Assembly (NCBI GenBank): GCA_002294665.1
Contig: DBFQ01000009.1
Location: 5,287 to 14,290, forward strand
Direction: 5' to 3'
From: Candidatus Aminicenantes bacterium UBA876
Lineage (GTDB): Bacteria > Acidobacteriota > Aminicenantia > UBA2199
Length of the DNA stretch: 9,004 nt
Positions 6,827 through 9,004 of this stretch are shown piece after piece. Each line of letters opens with the position of its first letter. Within the stretch, counting starts at the first letter, position 1. Both the position numbers and the translations under genes were made by a program. The notes below the pieces were generated by a model. It was not told where the DNA came from. It searched no databases and was given only the letters and a program-made list of their open reading frames with translations.

Positions 6827-7324
6827 TCAGGCCGATTGTTGCCGGTGTTTCTTGAGGATGTCGCGAACCTTCTGGGGCGTCAGACGCCCGAAAGTCTCGT
6901 TGTTGATCATGATCACGGGAGAAAGGGAACAACACCCCAGACAGGCCACGGATAAAAGGGTGAACTCCCCATCCCGGGTCGTCTCGCCCACTCCGACATG
7001 CAGCTCTTCCTCAATCGCCTGCAGGATCCCCTTGGCTCCGTTCACATGACAGGCCGTTCCCTCACAGATACGAATGACGTTACGACCCATGGGTAGAAGA
7101 CGGAACTGGGAATAAAACGTGATGACCCCGTAAATGTCGGCCGCCGGCACCCCCGTAGCCGCTGAGATCTCGAAAATAATCGGTTCCGGAATGTAACCGA
7201 AAAGTTCCTGGGCCTGCTGCAGCAGGACGATCAGTACACCGGGACGGTGTGCCTTATCCCGCAGGATGCGCCGGAATTCCTCACGCTGCCTTTCATCCAA
7301 CTCGGGTTGTAGCTGGTTTTCCAT
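6827..7324 (-). CDS. nuoE: NuoE/HydC-like thioredoxin-fold [2Fe-2S] subunit
   Basis: This is a 165-residue NuoE-family protein, the usual length for the family. It carries one [2Fe-2S] cluster and docks on the NuoF-like flavoprotein. An N-terminal helical part (about 10-75, with the usual LFGYIPE and YGVITFYSQF signatures) precedes the thioredoxin-like domain. Cluster ligands are C87 and C92 (C-x4-C, in CEGTACHV) and C128 and C132 (C-x3-C, in CLGCCSLSP). An additional C131 lies next to the last ligand, where many homologues have Ala. The reading frame can start at TTG 7330, but that is only two bases from AGGAG; ATG at 7324 has an eight-base spacing and is preferred. It is the first gene of the three-gene operon and follows the candidate promoter at 7403-7431. 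The symbol reflects the family; hydC or hndA would be equally apt. Confidence 0.93.
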   Translation of the reverse strand: MENQLQPELDERQREEFRRILRDKAHRPGVLIVLLQQAQELFGYIPEPIIFEISAATGVPAADIYGVITFYSQFRLLPMGRNVIRICEGTACHVNGAKGILQAIEEELHVGVGETTRDGEFTLLSVACLGCCSLSPVIMINNETFGRLTPQKVRDILKKHRQQSA

Positions 7325-7332
7325 ATACAAGG

Positions 7333-7337
7333 CTCCT
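7333..7337 (-). promoter_or_regulatory. Ribosome binding site of the nuoE-like gene
   Basis: AGGAG on the - strand is eight bases before ATG 7324 and only two bases before the alternative TTG 7330, so it decides in favour of the ATG. Confidence 0.7.
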
Positions 7338-7402
7338 GTATTTGATGGGATTCGGGATTCATTTTGATTGCGAACATACGCGAAAGAAACTCATCAATTC
7401 AA

Positions 7403-7431
7403 TATGTATCACAGCAAAAAAAGCGAATCAA
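7403..7431 (-). promoter_or_regulatory. Candidate sigma-70-type promoter of the oxidoreductase operon
   Basis: In the 181-base gap between the phosphoesterase stop and the nuoE-like start, the - strand has TTGATT (7431-7426), a 17-base spacer, and TACATA (7408-7403) preceded by TG at the extended -10 position. The -35 box is good, the -10 box is only 3 of 6, and the surroundings are clearly more AT-rich than the genes. The 5' leader would be about 75 bases. No convincing operator or riboswitch fold was seen in the rest of the gap. Confidence 0.4.
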
Positions 7432-7505
7432 ACATCAGGCCGGAATTTGTGTGATTTTATTGAAAAATGGCGGAGCGACTCAAAGTTTACCGATACGCAA
7501 CGCGG

Positions 7506-8387
7506 TCATATCAATTCCCTGGTCGCGTTACCCGGGCACGCGGGATTGAATCGCACCAGGCAGAGCTCTTTTCCGTCGTGGGCGGCCGAAAGCATCACCG
7601 TCCGTCCCAGAGATTCTTTCCAGACCCCTGTCAGGCGTGCAGACTCGTGCACGTGGCCGTGAAGCGTGAGCAAGGGCTGGCGCGCTTCAATAAACCGCCG
7701 GATGGCCATGCTGCCGACGTGTACATCCAGGGGAACATGGTCGAACTCCTTCCCATCGAGCGCGGCGCGATCCAGTCCGGTCTGGTAGGGCGGCGAATGG
7801 AAAAGGCAGATCGCATTCTCCATGGGATCGTCACGCGTCAGCCTGGACAGGCCTGCCTGAATCGTGAAAAATTCCAATTCGGATGGATCGACCGGGCAGG
7901 TCAACACGCCTTCCGATGGAGGCGTACACCCGGGGTCCACAAAACGGGACACGTCATATCGTTCCCAGTCTTTCAAGCGGAACGGTGTCGGCGGGACAAA
8001 CGCGTAGCCGTAAATTCGCCACGGCCCCCAATTCACGCAGCGGTCATGCACATATTCCCACACGCCGCGGTTTTCCGCCTGCAGGAATGCGTTTTCATGC
8101 GCCCGGGGGTCGTCGTTGCCCGGGATTAGAAAAACCCGCAATCCCTTCAAACCCCTGCGCCGACGGAGTCGCCTGATTCCCGGCTCCAGGAAAGAACGCA
8201 GAAAGCCGTTTCCCGGCGCGGCGCTTTCGACCGCCGGGAGCAGATCCCCGCCGATGAAAAGGGCCGCCGGTAGCTCATCCTGCGTGCATGAGAACAGTTT
8301 TTCATAGCGTTCCATGCAGCCATGAAGATCACTGACAAAAAAACTCAATCCCGGATCGGGACGCATCCGGGCAGCGCCGACGCTCAT
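7506..8387 (-). CDS. Calcineurin-like metallophosphoesterase (Icc-related)
   Basis: This is a 293-residue predicted cytoplasmic phosphoesterase with a two-metal site. The family motifs are present in order: SDLHG (D20, H22), GGD (46-48), GND (90-92, with D93), the HSPP histidine (H197) and GHVH (244-247). The histidine motif context (HSPPYQTGLD, then GHVHES) resembles the Icc-related predicted phosphoesterases, whose natural substrates are mostly unknown. No signal peptide or membrane segment is visible. The ATG at 8387 overlaps the stop of the upstream diguanylate cyclase as ATGA, with only a poor Shine-Dalgarno sequence, so translation is probably coupled. A second ATG at 8366 is possible, since the residues before about 12 are not clearly part of the fold. 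The partner suggests a nucleotide or signalling phosphodiester as substrate, but that is only context; the fold is certain and the substrate is not. Confidence 0.9.
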   Translation of the reverse strand: MSVGAARMRPDPGLSFFVSDLHGCMERYEKLFSCTQDELPAALFIGGDLLPAVESAAPGNGFLRSFLEPGIRRLRRRRGLKGLRVFLIPGNDDPRAHENAFLQAENRGVWEYVHDRCVNWGPWRIYGYAFVPPTPFRLKDWERYDVSRFVDPGCTPPSEGVLTCPVDPSELEFFTIQAGLSRLTRDDPMENAICLFHSPPYQTGLDRAALDGKEFDHVPLDVHVGSMAIRRFIEARQPLLTLHGHVHESARLTGVWKESLGRTVMLSAAHDGKELCLVRFNPACPGNATRELI

Positions 8388-9004
8388 CCGGCTTGCGGAT
8401 CAACCGCCACGGTGTTGCGGCCGCCACGCTTGGCCGCGTACAAAGCCTGGTCCGCCGCCTTCAGCAGCGACATGGCCGATCCACCGGGATCAGCCGACAT
8501 GACGGCAACGCCCAGGCTGATCGTCACCCAGGAGCTGACCGCGGAAGCTCCATGGGGAAGGCGCAGCGATTCTACGGCAAGACGCATCTTCTCGGCCGTG
8601 GTCTGGGCACCGGCCAATGCCGTGCCGGGCAGGATCACCACGAATTCTTCACCGCCGTACCGCGCCGCGAAATCCCGCGGACGTTTCAAGCTGGATTGAA
8701 TCGCCCCGGCTACCAGGCGAAGACAACGATCCCCCATCTGATGGCCGTGATGGTCGTTGTAATCCTTAAAAAAATCGATATCCGCGAACAAGAGGGCGAG
8801 TGGCAACGACTCGCGCACAGCCAGGCGCCATTCCCGTTCCAGGATTTCCAGAAAAAACCGGTGATTGGCGATCTGGGTGACCCCATCCATACGCGCCAGG
8901 TGTTTCAGCTTGGTATTGGCTTCCTGCAATTGCGCGTTGATCTGGTTCAACCGCAGGTTGGCCGTGTTCAACTGACCGGTTCGTTCTTCAATCATCATAG
9001 AGAG
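8384..9004 (-). CDS. GGDEF diguanylate cyclase, 5'-truncated at the window edge
   Basis: The frame is still open at the right edge (two more codons precede the first ATG at 8998), so the start and any sensor domain lie outside the window. Counting from that ATG, residues 1-35 form a heptad-like coiled coil of the kind that joins PAS, HAMP or response-receiver domains to GGDEF. The catalytic domain spans about 36-200: MDGVTQIANHRFF (37-49) is the DxLTxLxNRR-like entry motif, D73 and D75 precede FFKDYND, and the active site is RYGGEEF with GGEEF at 115-119. An RxxD inhibitory site (R106 to D109) lies five residues before it, so both c-di-GMP synthesis from two GTP and product feedback inhibition are expected. 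The stop overlaps the phosphoesterase start by four bases. Activity call is firm; what it senses cannot be seen here. Confidence 0.92.
   Translation of the reverse strand, partial: LSMMIEERTGQLNTANLRLNQINAQLQEANTKLKHLARMDGVTQIANHRFFLEILEREWRLAVRESLPLALLFADIDFFKDYNDHHGHQMGDRCLRLVAGAIQSSLKRPRDFAARYGGEEFVVILPGTALAGAQTTAEKMRLAVESLRLPHGASAVSSWVTISLGVAVMSADPGGSAMSLLKAADQALYAAKRGGRNTVAVDPQAG

Noticed and set aside
1336..7324. Respiratory Complex I operon.
   Set aside because: Only the NADH-module homologues are present, with HydB-type extra domains, and no nuoA-D or nuoH-N membrane or quinone-module gene is in the window.
1336..7324. [FeFe] hydrogenase HydABC.
   Set aside because: No H-cluster motifs (TSCCPAW-type, or the related MPCxxK and ExMxCxxGC) occur in any of the three proteins.
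8384..8998. Taking the diguanylate cyclase as a complete 204-residue protein starting at ATG 8998.
   Set aside because: The frame continues past that ATG to the edge, and the visible N-terminus is a coiled-coil linker that normally follows a sensor domain.

Overview
The window is about 57% G+C by eye and reads as one stretch of an anaerobic or fermentative bacterial chromosome. It is densely coded, with no phage, transposon, tRNA, rRNA or CRISPR signature. The main evidence for anaerobic life is a three-gene operon for a soluble, iron-sulfur-rich NAD(P)H oxidoreductase of the HydABC/NuoEFG type. I cannot assign a phylum. The gene styles would fit an Acidobacteriota/Aminicenantota-like or deltaproteobacterial lineage, but that is only an impression.

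Layout. On the + strand, bases 1-1218 hold the 3' part of a large protein: the end of a PEP-synthase-like ATP-grasp (PPDK N-terminal) domain, a conserved middle region, and a C-terminal minimal nucleotidyltransferase domain. A 117-base convergent gap (1219-1335) follows, with a short-period A-rich repeat, a perfect 20-bp palindrome and a poly-pyrimidine stretch. Everything else is on the - strand. In transcription order it is a GGDEF diguanylate cyclase (cut by the right edge), a calcineurin-like phosphoesterase overlapping it by ATGA, a 181-base AT-rich gap with a candidate promoter, and then the operon nuoE-like, nuoF-like and a 1232-residue GltD-NuoG fusion.

How the genes work together. 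The NuoE-like and NuoF-like proteins should form an NADH/FMN module with Fe-S relays. The third protein carries a NuoG-type [2Fe-2S] domain, a complete GltD/NfnB-type FAD and NAD(P)H module, ferredoxin-type clusters and a NuoG/formate-dehydrogenase-like molybdopterin domain. That last domain has no cysteine for 221 residues after its [4Fe-4S] motif, so it lacks the catalytic Cys/Sec of formate dehydrogenases. There is no H-cluster hydrogenase subunit and no membrane Nuo subunit. The best reading is a soluble complex linking NAD(H), probably NADP(H), and ferredoxin, possibly by flavin-based electron bifurcation. This activity is inferred, not shown.

The most interesting points are this complex, the ATP-grasp-nucleotidyltransferase fusion, and the translationally coupled diguanylate cyclase/phosphoesterase pair.
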